From Pseudoclavibacter helvolus (lineage in GTDB: Bacteria; Actinomycetota; Actinomycetes; Actinomycetales; Microbacteriaceae), in the NCBI RefSeq assembly GCF_014191305.1, contig NZ_JACHWJ010000002.1:496001-560000 (forward strand): DNA of 64,000 nt, read 5' to 3'. Both the position numbers and the translations under genes were made by a program. Shown piece by piece: positions 20,551 to 28,972 of this stretch. The notes below the pieces were generated by a model. That model saw nothing but the letters and a program-made list of their open reading frames with translations, made no database searches and was not told the origin of the DNA. Position 1 is the stretch's first letter, and every line of letters begins with the position of its first letter.

Positions 20551-22089
20551 ATGGGCAAGAAATCTGGAAAGAAATCTCGAGTCGAGCGACCCGACGCCAC
20601 CCAGGGTGGGCCCCGGGCGAAGGTCAAAAAGGAGCGGGTGCAGCCGCCCAAGACGGTGCTGCGTCCTGGCGCCGGTGAAGAGGCTGGAGACCTGACTGTC
20701 GTTGCCCCCGTGGCTGCTGTCGACGCCGCGCCCACGAAGCAGGGAAAGCGCGACAAGAAGTCCAAGTCGGGCAAGAAGGCAACGTCGGCTAAGAGCGACA
20801 AGGTCGAGAAGCAAGAAGAGGCTGATACCTCAGGCAAGAACGACAAGTCAGGCAAGAACGACAAGTCGGGCAAGAACGACAAGTCCGGCAAGAAAGACAA
20901 AGCCGGCAAGAAAGACAGAGCCGGCGGGAAAGCGAAGAAGAGCAAGATCGACCAGCTCGATGCGCCGGAGGTGTCCGAGGGCGAGAAGAATCCTGCGGAC
21001 GCGGAGGCCGCTGCGACAGTGGCCTCGCCCGAGCAACCAGCCGCGAAGCCGGCGAAGCTCTCGAAAGCCCCCAGGGCCAGCAAGCAGTCGAGCGAGCCCT
21101 CGGCGGCGGTGACACCCGGCGAGACCGGGAAGGCTTCGGCGAAGAAGCCAGTCAAGCCCGCCTCGTCGGACGCCAAGAAGTCGAACGTCAAGGCGGATGC
21201 CGGCGACAAGAAGCACACGGTTCGCGTCGCGTCGCTGCTCTCCGAACAGAGCGACGGCGCTCACGGCTTCGCGAGGTTCATCCAGGCCATGCCAGGCATC
21301 GTCGCGCTCGTCGAACAGCATGAGACGCCGGTGCACCGTGCCGTCTTCGACAGCTATGTGACCGCGGTGGTCGAGTTCGGCGTCGACGCTGCTGACCTCG
21401 CGTCGATCGATATCCGAACGTCGGCGCCCGACGCTCTGACGGCTGCGGAGCCGGCTCCGGCTGCGGGCCGGAGCGGCTCGGCGCGTGCCAGCGGGTCCTC
21501 CGCGGGATCGGTCAGGGCCGGACGAACGCGCCGCCCGTCCGGGATCAATAGCGCCCAGCCTGAGGTTGCGCAATCGCCGGATGCCACCAGCGGGCAGAAG
21601 GCGGGCGGTTCTCCGACGGTGGCGAAGCCGGAGCAGGTGCGCAGCCCACGCTCGTCCGTTCGGGCCTCCACCAGGGCCGGCGCGGGCCAGACTCGAGCCT
21701 CGGCCGCCAAGGTCGCCACGGAATCGGCCGCGGGGAGCCGCGCGGGAACGACGCCGATCGCCTCCCGCACGCGGGCCGGTGCTCGCGGCGGCGCCGGGAG
21801 TCGTTCCCGCGCCGCCGCTCGGGTGAAGAGCCTCGAGGAGCTCGCCGCCGAGCTCAAGCCGACGAACAACGGGCAGCGCATCGCTCTTGCCATCGCGTCC
21901 ATCCTGCGCGGCGACGGCGAGGTCTCTGCGTCGTCGATCTCCGGCGAATTCGAGCGCATGACGTGGCGAGTGCCCGTCAACGTTGCCGCGTCGATTCGGC
22001 AGGCGGCACGTGCTGGGCTTGTGGACCTCGAGGGCCCGACCGGCACACGCCTGACACCCGCCGGTGAGCGGTACGTCGCCGGAAGCTGA
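20551..22089 (+). CDS. Lysine-rich repeat protein with possible C-terminal winged helix
   Basis: 512 residues from the ATG at 20551, chosen because GGAGAA lies 9 bases upstream; a GTG at 20521 is in frame but falls on the hairpin. The N-terminal 160 residues are highly basic, with SGKNDK units repeated about four times near residues 93-120 followed by GKKDKAGKKDRAGGK. A compact segment follows (HTVRVASLLSEQSDGAHGFARFI, about 222-300), then an Ala/Ser/Arg-rich linker. The C-terminal 85 residues (SLEELAAELKPTNNGQRIAL to TPAGERYVAG) look like a winged helix. The basic repeats suggest DNA or RNA binding, as in nucleoid proteins; this is inference. No family recognised. Confidence 0.8.
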   Translation: MGKKSGKKSRVERPDATQGGPRAKVKKERVQPPKTVLRPGAGEEAGDLTVVAPVAAVDAAPTKQGKRDKKSKSGKKATSAKSDKVEKQEEADTSGKNDKSGKNDKSGKNDKSGKKDKAGKKDRAGGKAKKSKIDQLDAPEVSEGEKNPADAEAAATVASPEQPAAKPAKLSKAPRASKQSSEPSAAVTPGETGKASAKKPVKPASSDAKKSNVKADAGDKKHTVRVASLLSEQSDGAHGFARFIQAMPGIVALVEQHETPVHRAVFDSYVTAVVEFGVDAADLASIDIRTSAPDALTAAEPAPAAGRSGSARASGSSAGSVRAGRTRRPSGINSAQPEVAQSPDATSGQKAGGSPTVAKPEQVRSPRSSVRASTRAGAGQTRASAAKVATESAAGSRAGTTPIASRTRAGARGGAGSRSRAAARVKSLEELAAELKPTNNGQRIALAIASILRGDGEVSASSISGEFERMTWRVPVNVAASIRQAARAGLVDLEGPTGTRLTPAGERYVAGS

Positions 22090-22111
22090 GCCCGAGCTAC
22101 CCGGCACGCAG

Positions 22112-22142
22112 AGAGCCCGCCCCGCAGGCGGCGGGCTCTTGC
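22112..22142 (+). terminator. Rho-independent-type terminator
   Basis: AGAGCCCGCC (22112-22121) pairs perfectly with GGCGGGCTCT (22130-22139) around an 8-base loop, followed by TGCC. It lies 23 bp after the Lys-rich protein gene. Confidence 0.75.
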
Positions 22143-22154
22143 CTGTTCTCGGCG

Positions 22155-22744
22155 CTAGGGCATGTCTGACAAAGCCTTGGTCCAGGCAATCACCGCGTTC
22201 AGGACGGCGGCTGCGCGGTAGACGAGGGCGAGTTTGTCGTAGCGCGTGGCGAGTCCACGCCATTGCTTGAGGTGACAGAAGCGACGCTCGATGACGTTGC
22301 GACCGCGGTAGTCGTCCCGGTCGTAACCGACGGGGCGACCGCCGCGGGAACCGCGCCGTTTCCGGTTCCCTTGCTGGTCGGCGGGCTCCGGAATCACCGA
22401 CCGGATCCCGCGCTCACGCAGGTGCGCGCGAATCGCCCGCGAGGAGTAGGCCTTGTCGCCTCGGACTGCGTCGGGTCTCGTCCGAGGACGCCCGAGCGGG
22501 CGAGCGGGCGAGCGACGCGCAACTGTTCGAGCAGCGGCAGGAACATCGGGGAATCACCCGCCTGCCCTGGCGTGACCTCGATCACCAACGGCAGCCCGGA
22601 CCCATCCACGAGCTGGTGGATCTTGGTCGAGAGCCCGCCTCTGGAGCGGCCGATCGCGTGATCAGGCGGCTCGACGAGCGGATTCTTGTAATTCGATGAA
22701 GCCCCCTGTGAGACGGGTGACGTTCGTTGCGTGCTGGTGCGCAC
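22155..22744 (-). pseudogene. IS5-family transposase, second frame (orfB), broken by an 8-bp duplication
   Basis: The DDE half of the transposase reads GGLSTKIHQLVDGSGLPLVI, VTPGQAGDSPMFLPLLEQL, then goes out of frame after RVARPLA. The correct frame resumes as LGRPRTRPDAVRGDKAYSS and continues to VIPEPADQQGNRKRRGSRGG, RNVIERRFCHLKQWRGLATRYDK and the stop. The cause is visible: GAGCGGGC is present twice in tandem (22494-22501 and 22502-22509). Removing one copy restores one continuous frame. The TAG stop lies in the CTAG target duplication. The element therefore looks unable to move by itself. Confidence 0.85.
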
Positions 22745-23057
22745 GAGCGATCGTCGAGTCGACCGAGATCGACCAATCGATGACCCCCGCGCTGTCAGCG
22801 GCCGCGGTCAGCTTCGCGAGCACGCGATCCCAGCTCCCATCCGCAGCCATACGACGATGCCAGGTCCACACCGTCTGCCACGGACCGAACACCTCGGGAA
22901 GATCACGCCACGCGATTCCCGTCCGATACCGGTACGCGATTGCCTCGACCATCGTCCGAGCACCAGAAAACTTCCGCCCGGGCCGCCCAGTCGGGGCGGG
23001 CAACAAACCCTCGATCAACGACCACTGCACATCCGAAAGCAACTGAAACCTCGACAC
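22662..23057 (-). CDS. IS5-family transposase, first frame (orfA)
   Basis: 131 residues: FQLLSDVQWSLIEGLLPAP, GRKFSGARTMVEAIAYRYRTGIAWRDLP, FGPWQTVWTWHRRMAADGSWDRVL and the first catalytic-Asp region IDWSISVDSTIARAHQH. This is the DUF4096-type N-terminal half of IS5 (IS427-group) transposases. In such elements a ribosomal frameshift joins it to the second frame. Here the second frame is damaged, so the fused enzyme is probably not made. Confidence 0.88.
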   Translation of the reverse strand: MSRFQLLSDVQWSLIEGLLPAPTGRPGRKFSGARTMVEAIAYRYRTGIAWRDLPEVFGPWQTVWTWHRRMAADGSWDRVLAKLTAAADSAGVIDWSISVDSTIARAHQHATNVTRLTGGFIELQESARRAA

Positions 23058-23103
23058 CCAGCAAGCCTCTCAACGAAGACCCTCAACCTTTGTCAGACAC
23101 GCC

Positions 23104-24177
23104 CTAGTGTCGCGTTTCTGAAGTTGGTTGACGGTTCGCTTTCGCGAGGATCTCGTCGCTGGTCTTGGTCCAGACGAATGGGTGCTTTCGGTCGTTCCAG
23201 CCAGTGATGAACTGCCGGATCTTCGCGTTGAGGTCTTTCACCGAGGTGAAAATCCCGCGACGGATCGCTTGCCGGTCGATGATCCCGAACCACACCTCGA
23301 CCAAGTTCAACCACGACCCGGACGTCGGCGTGAAATGAACGTGGAAGCGGGGTCGTTTCTCGAGCCAGGTCTTGACCTCTGGCGTTTTGTGGGTGGCGTA
23401 GTTGTCCATCACGAGGTGCAGGTCCCGTTCCGGGTAGGCGCGGTCGAGTTGCCGGAGGAACGAGAGGAACTCTTGCCGGCGATGCTTGGGTTTGACCGCT
23501 CCGGTGACGTGTCCGGTCGCGACGTCTAATGCAGCGAACAGTGTGGTCGTGCCGTGGCGCTTGTAATCATGCGTGCGCTTCTCGGTGTCCCCGATCCGCA
23601 TCGGCAGCATGGGTGCGGTCCGGTCAAGGGCCTGGATCTGGGACTTCTCGTCCACGCAGAGCACGATCGCGTTCTCGGGCGGCGCGAGATACAAGCCGAC
23701 AACGTCGGTGACCTTCCCGACGAGCTCCGGGTCGGTCGAGAACTTGAACGTCTCCGACTTCCATGGCTGCACCCCGTACTCCCGCCACGCCCTGGCCACC
23801 GTCGCGTTCCCAACCCCCAGGCGCTGCGCGAGCAGGCGCGAGGACCAATGTGTCACGCCGTACTTCTTCGGCGGGGCCGTCAAGGTCGCTGCCACGATCT
23901 CGGCATGATCGAGATGCTTCGGCCGGCCAGAGCGCGGCGCATCGGAGAGCCCCGCAATTCCGGCCTCGGCATACCGTTTCCGCCACTTCCACACCGAGGT
24001 CGTCGTAGTCCCAACCTCGGCCGCGATCCGCGAGTTCGCGACACCTTCCGAGGCGAGCAGCACGATCCGCGCTCGCATCGACAGGCCCGCACGAATACTC
24101 GTCGACCGAGCCCACGACACCAACTCAACACGATCCACGTCAGGGAGTAGCAGAGCCGCAGCAGGAGAATTCGCCAT
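23104..24177 (-). CDS. IS630-family transposase
   Basis: 357 residues. An N-terminal HTH (ARIVLLASEGVANSRIAAEVGTTTTSVWKWRKRY) is followed by a second DNA-binding region (KKYGVTHWSSRLLAQRLGVGNATV) and the DDE catalytic core: Asp in VLCVDEKSQIQALDR, Asp in LVMDNYATHKTP and Glu in WLNLVEVWFG. Length is normal and the frame is intact, so the enzyme may be active. I chose the ATG at 24177 over an upstream TTG. The TAG stop is supplied by the TA target duplication plus the neighbouring C. Confidence 0.93.
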   Translation of the reverse strand: MANSPAAALLLPDVDRVELVSWARSTSIRAGLSMRARIVLLASEGVANSRIAAEVGTTTTSVWKWRKRYAEAGIAGLSDAPRSGRPKHLDHAEIVAATLTAPPKKYGVTHWSSRLLAQRLGVGNATVARAWREYGVQPWKSETFKFSTDPELVGKVTDVVGLYLAPPENAIVLCVDEKSQIQALDRTAPMLPMRIGDTEKRTHDYKRHGTTTLFAALDVATGHVTGAVKPKHRRQEFLSFLRQLDRAYPERDLHLVMDNYATHKTPEVKTWLEKRPRFHVHFTPTSGSWLNLVEVWFGIIDRQAIRRGIFTSVKDLNAKIRQFITGWNDRKHPFVWTKTSDEILAKANRQPTSETRH

Positions 24178-24227
24178 TCCACATTCTCCCAAACACAAAC
24201 CGTTTAGGAACTAACGACACGCAGCAC
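23107..24227 (-). mobile_element. IS630-family insertion sequence
   Basis: Ends GTGTCGCGTTTC (23107 onward) and, on the other strand, GTGCTGCGTGTC (from 24227) are imperfect inverted repeats, about 15 of 23 aligned positions including the flanking TA. TA dinucleotides flank both ends (23105-23106 and 24228-24229), as expected for IS630 insertion into TA. The left TA belongs to the right CTAG copy of the IS5 element, so this element arrived second. It lies between IS5 and the acyl-CoA ligase gene. Confidence 0.82.
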
Positions 24228-25978
24228 TAGTTCGCTTCCGGGGTGGGGGCCGTCGCGCCCTCGTCATCGTCCGCCGGCGCCGCTGTCGCATTGCGGTTCT
24301 GCTGGAGCGCATCCCGAACCTTCTTGCGCAGCACCTTCCCGATGAGCGACTTCGGGAGTTCCTCCCAGACGACGTATGAGCGGGGAACCTTGTGCTCGGA
24401 GAGCCGTTCGCGGACAAACGCGCGCGCCGCCGCCTCGTCGAAGGTTGCCCCGTCGTCGAGCACAACAACGGCGGTGACAACTTCGGCGCCGCCGCCTCGC
24501 TTGATGCCGACGACAGCAGCCTCGGCGATACCCGGGACCTCGGTGACAACCCGCTCGACCTCGGAGGGCGACACATTGAAGCCGCCCGTGATGATGAGCT
24601 CCTTCTTCCGGTCGACGACGGTCACGAACCCGTCCTCGTCCTGCACGACCAGGTCGCCTGAACGCAACCAGCCGCCCTCGATGAGCACCTCGGCGGTCTC
24701 CTCCGGGCGGTTCCAGTAGCCCTGGAACGTCTGCGGGCCCTTGATGAGCAGTTCGCCGACTTCGCCAAGCTCAACCTCGGTGCTCGGGTCGTTGGGGTCC
24801 GTGACCTTGATGAACGTCGACGGGAAGGGGATGCCGATCGTCCCAGTCTTGCGCTTGTCCGTGAACGGGTTGCCGAGCGCCACGGGGGACGTCTCGGTGA
24901 GGCCGTAGCCTTCGACAAGCTGGCCCCCGGCGACGGCCTCCCAGCGGTGCACGATGGCGTCGTTGAGGGTCATCGCCCCGGAGATGGCGTAGATGACGCC
25001 GGAGAGGTCGAGCTTGCCCTCCTTCGAGACGCGCGCGAGGCGGTCGTACATGGGAGGCACAGCGGGGATGAACGTCGCAGGGGACTTCTTCGACGCCTCG
25101 ATGACCAGCTCCGGGTCGAACGTCGGGAAGAGCACCGCCTTCGCTCCGACGCTCACGGAGTAGATGACCGAGAGCAGCACGCCGAACGCGTGGAACATCG
25201 GCAGGACGCCGTAGATGGTCTCGTTGCCCGCGGTGAACTCTGGCATCCACGCGGCGCCCTGGCGTGCGTTTGACCAGAGGTTGCGGTGCGTGAGCATCGC
25301 ACCCTTGGGGTTGCCGGTTGTGCCGCTCGTGTACTGCAGACTCGCAAGGTCCTGTGGACCGGGGGTCGGGATGCTCGCGTCGAGCCGCTGCTGCTTCGCG
25401 AGCTTCTCGAACGGCACGGTGCCTGGGGCTTTCGCGCTGAGCTTGGCGCGAGACTCCCGCGCCTTGGCAATGGGCAGACGCAGGAGCAGCTGCGTCTTGA
25501 GCGGCATGCCCTTCGTCACGTCGACCGCGATGACGTGGCGGATGCCGAGGCTGTGGGGGAGCGACTGCACCGTCGACGCGGCCTTGTCCCAGGCGATGAC
25601 GATCTCGGCGCCGTGGTCCTCGAACTGCGTGCGCAGCTCGTCGCGCGTGTAGAGCGGGTTGTGCTCGACGACGACAGCGCCGAGGCGCAGGACGGCGTAG
25701 AAGGCGACCACGTGCTGCGGCGCGTTCGGCATGATGAGCGCGACCCTGTCGCCTCGCTTGACGCCGATGCGGCGGAGCCCCTGCGCGAAGCGCAGCACCT
25801 GGTCCTGCAGCTCGGAGAAGGTGGTCTGGGCGCCGAAGAACTCGATCGCGGGCTTGTCTGGGAAGCGTTCGGCGATCTCCGAAAGCATGTCGGGGAGTGA
25901 GCCGTTCGGGACTTCGATGTCCTTCGGGGTTCCGGGTGCGTAGAAGGCGGTCCAGGCGCGAGACTCGTTGAGCTGCAT
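24227..25978 (-). CDS. Long-chain acyl-CoA ligase (FadD type)
   Basis: 583 residues of the AMP-forming adenylate superfamily. Core motifs: LQYTSGTTGNPKGAMLTHRN (P-loop), GYGLTETSPVALGNP (A5), the hinge and A8 region LRSGDLVVQDEDGFVTVVDRKKELIITGGFNVSP, and the C-terminal catalytic lysine in PKSLIGKVLRKKV. It activates fatty acids to acyl-CoA at the membrane. Downstream lies the IS630 element: the TAG stop is made of the TA target plus the terminal base of the IS, and the coding part is undamaged. It is divergent from the polymerase IV gene. Confidence 0.93.
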   Translation of the reverse strand: MQLNESRAWTAFYAPGTPKDIEVPNGSLPDMLSEIAERFPDKPAIEFFGAQTTFSELQDQVLRFAQGLRRIGVKRGDRVALIMPNAPQHVVAFYAVLRLGAVVVEHNPLYTRDELRTQFEDHGAEIVIAWDKAASTVQSLPHSLGIRHVIAVDVTKGMPLKTQLLLRLPIAKARESRAKLSAKAPGTVPFEKLAKQQRLDASIPTPGPQDLASLQYTSGTTGNPKGAMLTHRNLWSNARQGAAWMPEFTAGNETIYGVLPMFHAFGVLLSVIYSVSVGAKAVLFPTFDPELVIEASKKSPATFIPAVPPMYDRLARVSKEGKLDLSGVIYAISGAMTLNDAIVHRWEAVAGGQLVEGYGLTETSPVALGNPFTDKRKTGTIGIPFPSTFIKVTDPNDPSTEVELGEVGELLIKGPQTFQGYWNRPEETAEVLIEGGWLRSGDLVVQDEDGFVTVVDRKKELIITGGFNVSPSEVERVVTEVPGIAEAAVVGIKRGGGAEVVTAVVVLDDGATFDEAAARAFVRERLSEHKVPRSYVVWEELPKSLIGKVLRKKVRDALQQNRNATAAPADDDEGATAPTPEAN

Positions 25979-26061
25979 GCGCAGAGTCTATTCGCGGAGA
26001 GCATCGCGCAGATGACGGACAGCGTCCCGCGGATGTCGGTGGGACATCGCACAATGGATGC

Positions 26062-27357
26062 ATGACGAGGAAAGACATGGGAGTGCGGCAGACGGGTGCG
26101 GCGTCCGAGCGCGACGCGTCCGCGAGCATCCTCCATGTCGACATGGACGCGTTCTTCGTGGCCGTGGAGTTGCTCGAGCGGCCCGACCTCATCGGCAAGC
26201 CCGTCATCGTCGGGGGAACGCGAGAGCGAGGCGTCGTCTCGAGCGCCAGCTACGAGGCGCGCGCAAGGGGCGTCCGCAGCGCGATGCCCATGCATCAGGC
26301 CATCGCGCGCTGCCCGGAGGCGGTCGTACTGCCCGGCAGCATGCACAAGTACCGCGAGGCGTCCCAGCAGGTCATGGAGATCTTCCGGGAGTTCACGCCG
26401 CTCGTCGAGCCGCTCTCGATCGACGAGGCGTTCCTCGACGTGTCCGGCGCTAGCCTGCTGTTCGGCTCACCTGGCGAGATTGCGGCCCGGCTGCGGGAGC
26501 GGGTGAAGGCGCAGACGGGGCTGACGTGCTCGGTGGGCGCCGCATCCACGAAGTTCGTGGCGAAGCTCGCCTCCGGCAAGTGCAAGCCGAACGGCATGCT
26601 CGTCATCCCGCACGAGGAGACGATCCCGTTCCTGCATCACCTGCCGGTCGGTGCCCTCTGGGGCGTCGGCGAGAAGAGCGAGGCGAAGTTGCGGGGGATG
26701 GGCATTCACACGGTCTTCGACCTTGCTCACACGCCCGTGCCTGTCCTCGAGCGGGCGATTGGCAAGGCGGGAGCTGCGAAGCTCAGCGCGCTTGCGTGGG
26801 GCCGAGACGAGCGGGGCGTCGAGGAGGCCCACCGCGAGAAGTCGATCAGCCACGAGCAGACGTTCTTCGAGGATGTTGGCGACTTCGTCTTCCTCGAGCG
26901 GGAGGTGCGGGCACAGGCGGATGCCGTGGCGACGCGCCTGCGCCGCGCTGGCCTGCAAGCCCGCCAGGTCGGCATCAAGCTCCGCTGGTCAGACTTCTCG
27001 ACCATCACGCGCTCGCACACGCTGGCAGAGCCGAGCGACGTCGGTCATTCGCTGTACCTCGAGGCGCGCGAGATGCTGCGCACAGCGCTCGTGCCGCCAA
27101 GGCCCGTGCGCCTCATCGGCGTGCGCGCCGAACGCCTCGTGGAGGCCGGCAGCTCCGGCCAGCTGTCGCTCTTCGGCGCCGAGGAGGACGACGACTGGGA
27201 GGCCGCGGAGCGAGCCGTCGACCAGGCGGTGGCCCGCTTCGGGAAGTTCGCCCTGCGCCCGGCGTCACTGCTCGGCCGCGGCGAGCGAAGCGACGGCACC
27301 GTTGGCCTCAGCGAGCGCGCGAACCGCACGCAGGACGAGGCCCCCGACCGTCACTGA
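26062..27357 (+). CDS. dinB: DNA polymerase IV
   Basis: 431 residues of the Y-family. Catalytic acidic residues are visible in HVDMDAFFVAVE (D27) and SIDEAFLDVSG (D121, E122). The fingers motif YEARARGVRSAMP, the HhH of the thumb (LWGVGEKSEAKLRGMGIHTV) and the little-finger domain follow. The near-C-terminal GQLSLFGAE resembles a beta-clamp binding motif. It copies past damaged bases with low fidelity. A possible -10 lies just before the ATG at 26062. No LexA box was recognised. Confidence 0.94.
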   Translation: MTRKDMGVRQTGAASERDASASILHVDMDAFFVAVELLERPDLIGKPVIVGGTRERGVVSSASYEARARGVRSAMPMHQAIARCPEAVVLPGSMHKYREASQQVMEIFREFTPLVEPLSIDEAFLDVSGASLLFGSPGEIAARLRERVKAQTGLTCSVGAASTKFVAKLASGKCKPNGMLVIPHEETIPFLHHLPVGALWGVGEKSEAKLRGMGIHTVFDLAHTPVPVLERAIGKAGAAKLSALAWGRDERGVEEAHREKSISHEQTFFEDVGDFVFLEREVRAQADAVATRLRRAGLQARQVGIKLRWSDFSTITRSHTLAEPSDVGHSLYLEAREMLRTALVPPRPVRLIGVRAERLVEAGSSGQLSLFGAEEDDDWEAAERAVDQAVARFGKFALRPASLLGRGERSDGTVGLSERANRTQDEAPDRH

Positions 27358-27423
27358 GCCGCGCGCGAGCCCTCGCTCGCGGTGATCGCGCAGTACACCG
27401 CCCTGCGGATGGCTCTGCAGACG

Positions 27424-27711
27424 CTAGGAGGCGGTCTTGGCGGCTTCCCGCGCGGCGATGCGTGCCTGCACCTCTGGCCGGCGCAGCGGAGGCGCGGACT
27501 TTGGGGGCTGGCGTCGCTCTGGCAGGTCCTCGAGGAGGTGCTCGGTGATGTGCGCGATCTCGCGGACGGCCTTCTCGAAGGCCTCGCGAGTGCGCTCCGT
27601 CGGATGCGTGATTCCGGAGACCTTGCGCACGTACTGGCGTGCGGCCGCCTCGATCTCGTTGTCGTTCGCGGCTGGTTCGAGCCCGCGGAGCTCCGTGATG
27701 TTTCTGCACAT
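27424..27711 (-). CDS. DUF2277-family small protein
   Basis: 95 residues starting MCRNITELRGLEPAANDNEIEAA and containing ARQYVRKVSGITHPTERTREAFEKAVREIAHITEHLLEDLP, the full pattern of DUF2277. Function unknown. I chose the ATG at 27711 because the family begins with MCRNI; the frame stays open upstream into the IS3 element, but that part is not conserved. The IS3 insertion ends 13 bp upstream of this start, so its native promoter has been displaced. Confidence 0.85.
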   Translation of the reverse strand: MCRNITELRGLEPAANDNEIEAAARQYVRKVSGITHPTERTREAFEKAVREIAHITEHLLEDLPERRQPPKSAPPLRRPEVQARIAAREAAKTAS

Positions 27712-27807
27712 GCGCGTCAGGGTATGGGCTGACCCCGTTTGGTAGGTCCGGTGGTTGTGTGAGTCGTCCTGTTGCCCGGGGGTCCGGGCAGTGAGACTGG
27801 TCAGATC

Positions 27808-28092
27808 ATGACGAACAGCAGGAAGCGTCACACCTCGGAGCAGGTCGTCCGTAAGCTCGGGCAGGCCGACAGGATGCTCGCGGGCGGTAGCGACATCGCC
27901 GGGGTGTGTCGAGAGCTCGGAGTGTCCGAGCAGACGTACTACCGGTGGCGGAACCAGTACGGCGGGCTGAAGGCCGACGACGCGAAGCGGCTGAAGGAGC
28001 TCGAGAAGCAGAACGCCACGCTCAAGCGGCTGCTCGCCGAGGCAGAGCTCGAGAAGGCCGCGCTCAAGGAGCTGGCTGAGGGAAACTTCTAG
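27808..28092 (+). CDS. IS3-family transposase orfA
   Basis: 94 residues. An HTH (HTSEQVVRKLGQADRMLAGGSDIAGVCRELGVSEQTYYRWRNQYGG) is followed by a leucine-zipper coiled coil (RLKELEKQNATLKRLLAEAELEKAALKELAEG). This is the IS51/IS407-like orfA type. A -1 frameshift near its end would join it to the second frame. Confidence 0.92.
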   Translation: MTNSRKRHTSEQVVRKLGQADRMLAGGSDIAGVCRELGVSEQTYYRWRNQYGGLKADDAKRLKELEKQNATLKRLLAEAELEKAALKELAEGNF

Positions 28093-28142
28093 GCCCGGGC
28101 AGGCGCCGCGCCGCCGTCGACCACCTCAAGCGCAAGCTGCGG

Positions 28143-28958
28143 GTGAGCGAACGAATGGCGTGCCGTCTGGCCGGGCTGAGCAGGTCCGCATACCGTCGCC
28201 CGCTCCAGGGTGAGACGACAGCCGACCCGGACCTGGCGTTGCGGGACTGGCTGCGGGCGTATGCGAAGAAGCACCCGCGGTGGGGATACCGCAGGGCCTA
28301 CCACGATGCCCGCGGCGAGGGGTGGGTCGTGAACCACAAGAAGATCCAACGGCTCTGGCGCGAGGAAGGGCTGCGCGTCCCGCAGCGGCGTCGCCGCAAA
28401 CGCGTTGGGTCTTCGACCGTCGACGCCCCGGCAGCGGTCGCACCGAACCTCGTGTGGGCGGTGGACTTCCAGTTCGACGCGGACGAGCAGGGCCGTCCGA
28501 TCAAGATCTGCTCCATCGTCGACGAGCACACCCGCGAGTGCATCGGCGGGCTCGTCGAACGGTCGATCACCGCGGACCGGCTCACCGCCCACCTCGAGGA
28601 CCTCGTCGCCGTCCGCGGCGCCCCCGCGGTGCTCCGATCCGACAACGGCCACGAGTTCATCAGCGACGCGATGGCCGACTGGGCCGGCACCCGCACCGGC
28701 CTGTTCTACATCCCGCCCGGCTCGCCCTGGCACAACGGGTACGTCGAGTCGTTCAACAGCAGGCTCCGCGACGAGTGCCTGAACATCAACAGCTTCTACT
28801 CGCTGCTCCACGCCCAGGTCGTGATCGGCGACTGGAAGACCGAATACAACCACGACCGCCGGCATTCATCGCTCGGCTACCTCGCACCCGTCGACTACGC
28901 TCGGCAATGCACCCATCAATCGGAAACCGACGACTCGCACAGCGACCGGACCGAATGA
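28143..28958 (+). CDS. IS3-family transposase orfB
   Basis: 271 residues from a GTG. In the same frame, residues RRRAAVDHLKRKLR lie upstream, so the natural product is probably the orfA-orfB fusion. The rve integrase core has Asp in WAVDFQFDADEQGRP, Asp in VLRSDNGHEFIS and Glu in SRLRDECLN, completing DDE. HTREC and GSPWHNGYVESFN are family features. From codon 105 onward the sequence is repeated exactly at 34181-34685. Confidence 0.92.
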   Translation: MSERMACRLAGLSRSAYRRPLQGETTADPDLALRDWLRAYAKKHPRWGYRRAYHDARGEGWVVNHKKIQRLWREEGLRVPQRRRRKRVGSSTVDAPAAVAPNLVWAVDFQFDADEQGRPIKICSIVDEHTRECIGGLVERSITADRLTAHLEDLVAVRGAPAVLRSDNGHEFISDAMADWAGTRTGLFYIPPGSPWHNGYVESFNSRLRDECLNINSFYSLLHAQVVIGDWKTEYNHDRRHSSLGYLAPVDYARQCTHQSETDDSHSDRTE

Positions 28959-28972
28959 AGGGGGCGGCCCAG
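28454..28972 (+). repeat. 519-bp direct repeat, copy 1 (3' half of the IS3 element)
   Basis: Identical over its whole length, as far as I can read in all frames, to 34181-34699 (constant offset 5727). It begins at GTGGGCGGTGG and ends at GGCCCAG. The two copies define a 5727-bp unit. Confidence 0.93.

Larger units (their letters stand above)
22155..23107 (-). mobile_element. IS5-family insertion sequence
   Basis: The ends CTAGGGCATGTCTGACAAAG (22155-22174) and the reverse complement of 23088-23107 match at 19 of 20 bases. The outermost CTAG fits the 4-bp YTAR target duplication of IS5, so the element proper is about 22159-23103. It carries a transposase in two overlapping frames on the minus strand. 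The right CTAG copy has itself been split by the IS630 element, so the original target was a single CTAG at the end of the acyl-CoA ligase gene. Confidence 0.9.
27725..28971 (+). mobile_element. IS3-family insertion sequence, full copy
   Basis: The ends start TGGGCTGACCCC on the left and TGGGCCGCCCCC on the right (reverse strand), and both contain GGTCCGGT further in. orfA and orfB are intact. The left flank is GGTA (27721-27724), but the right flank is GCCT, so there is no direct target duplication. The missing GGTA is found after the truncated copy at 34698. From 28454 onward the element is duplicated at 34181-34699. Confidence 0.9.

Noticed and set aside
27424-27831. A longer form of the DUF2277 protein beginning inside the IS3 element
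   Set aside because: Family members begin MCRNI, which is at 27711. The upstream part is IS sequence read by chance.
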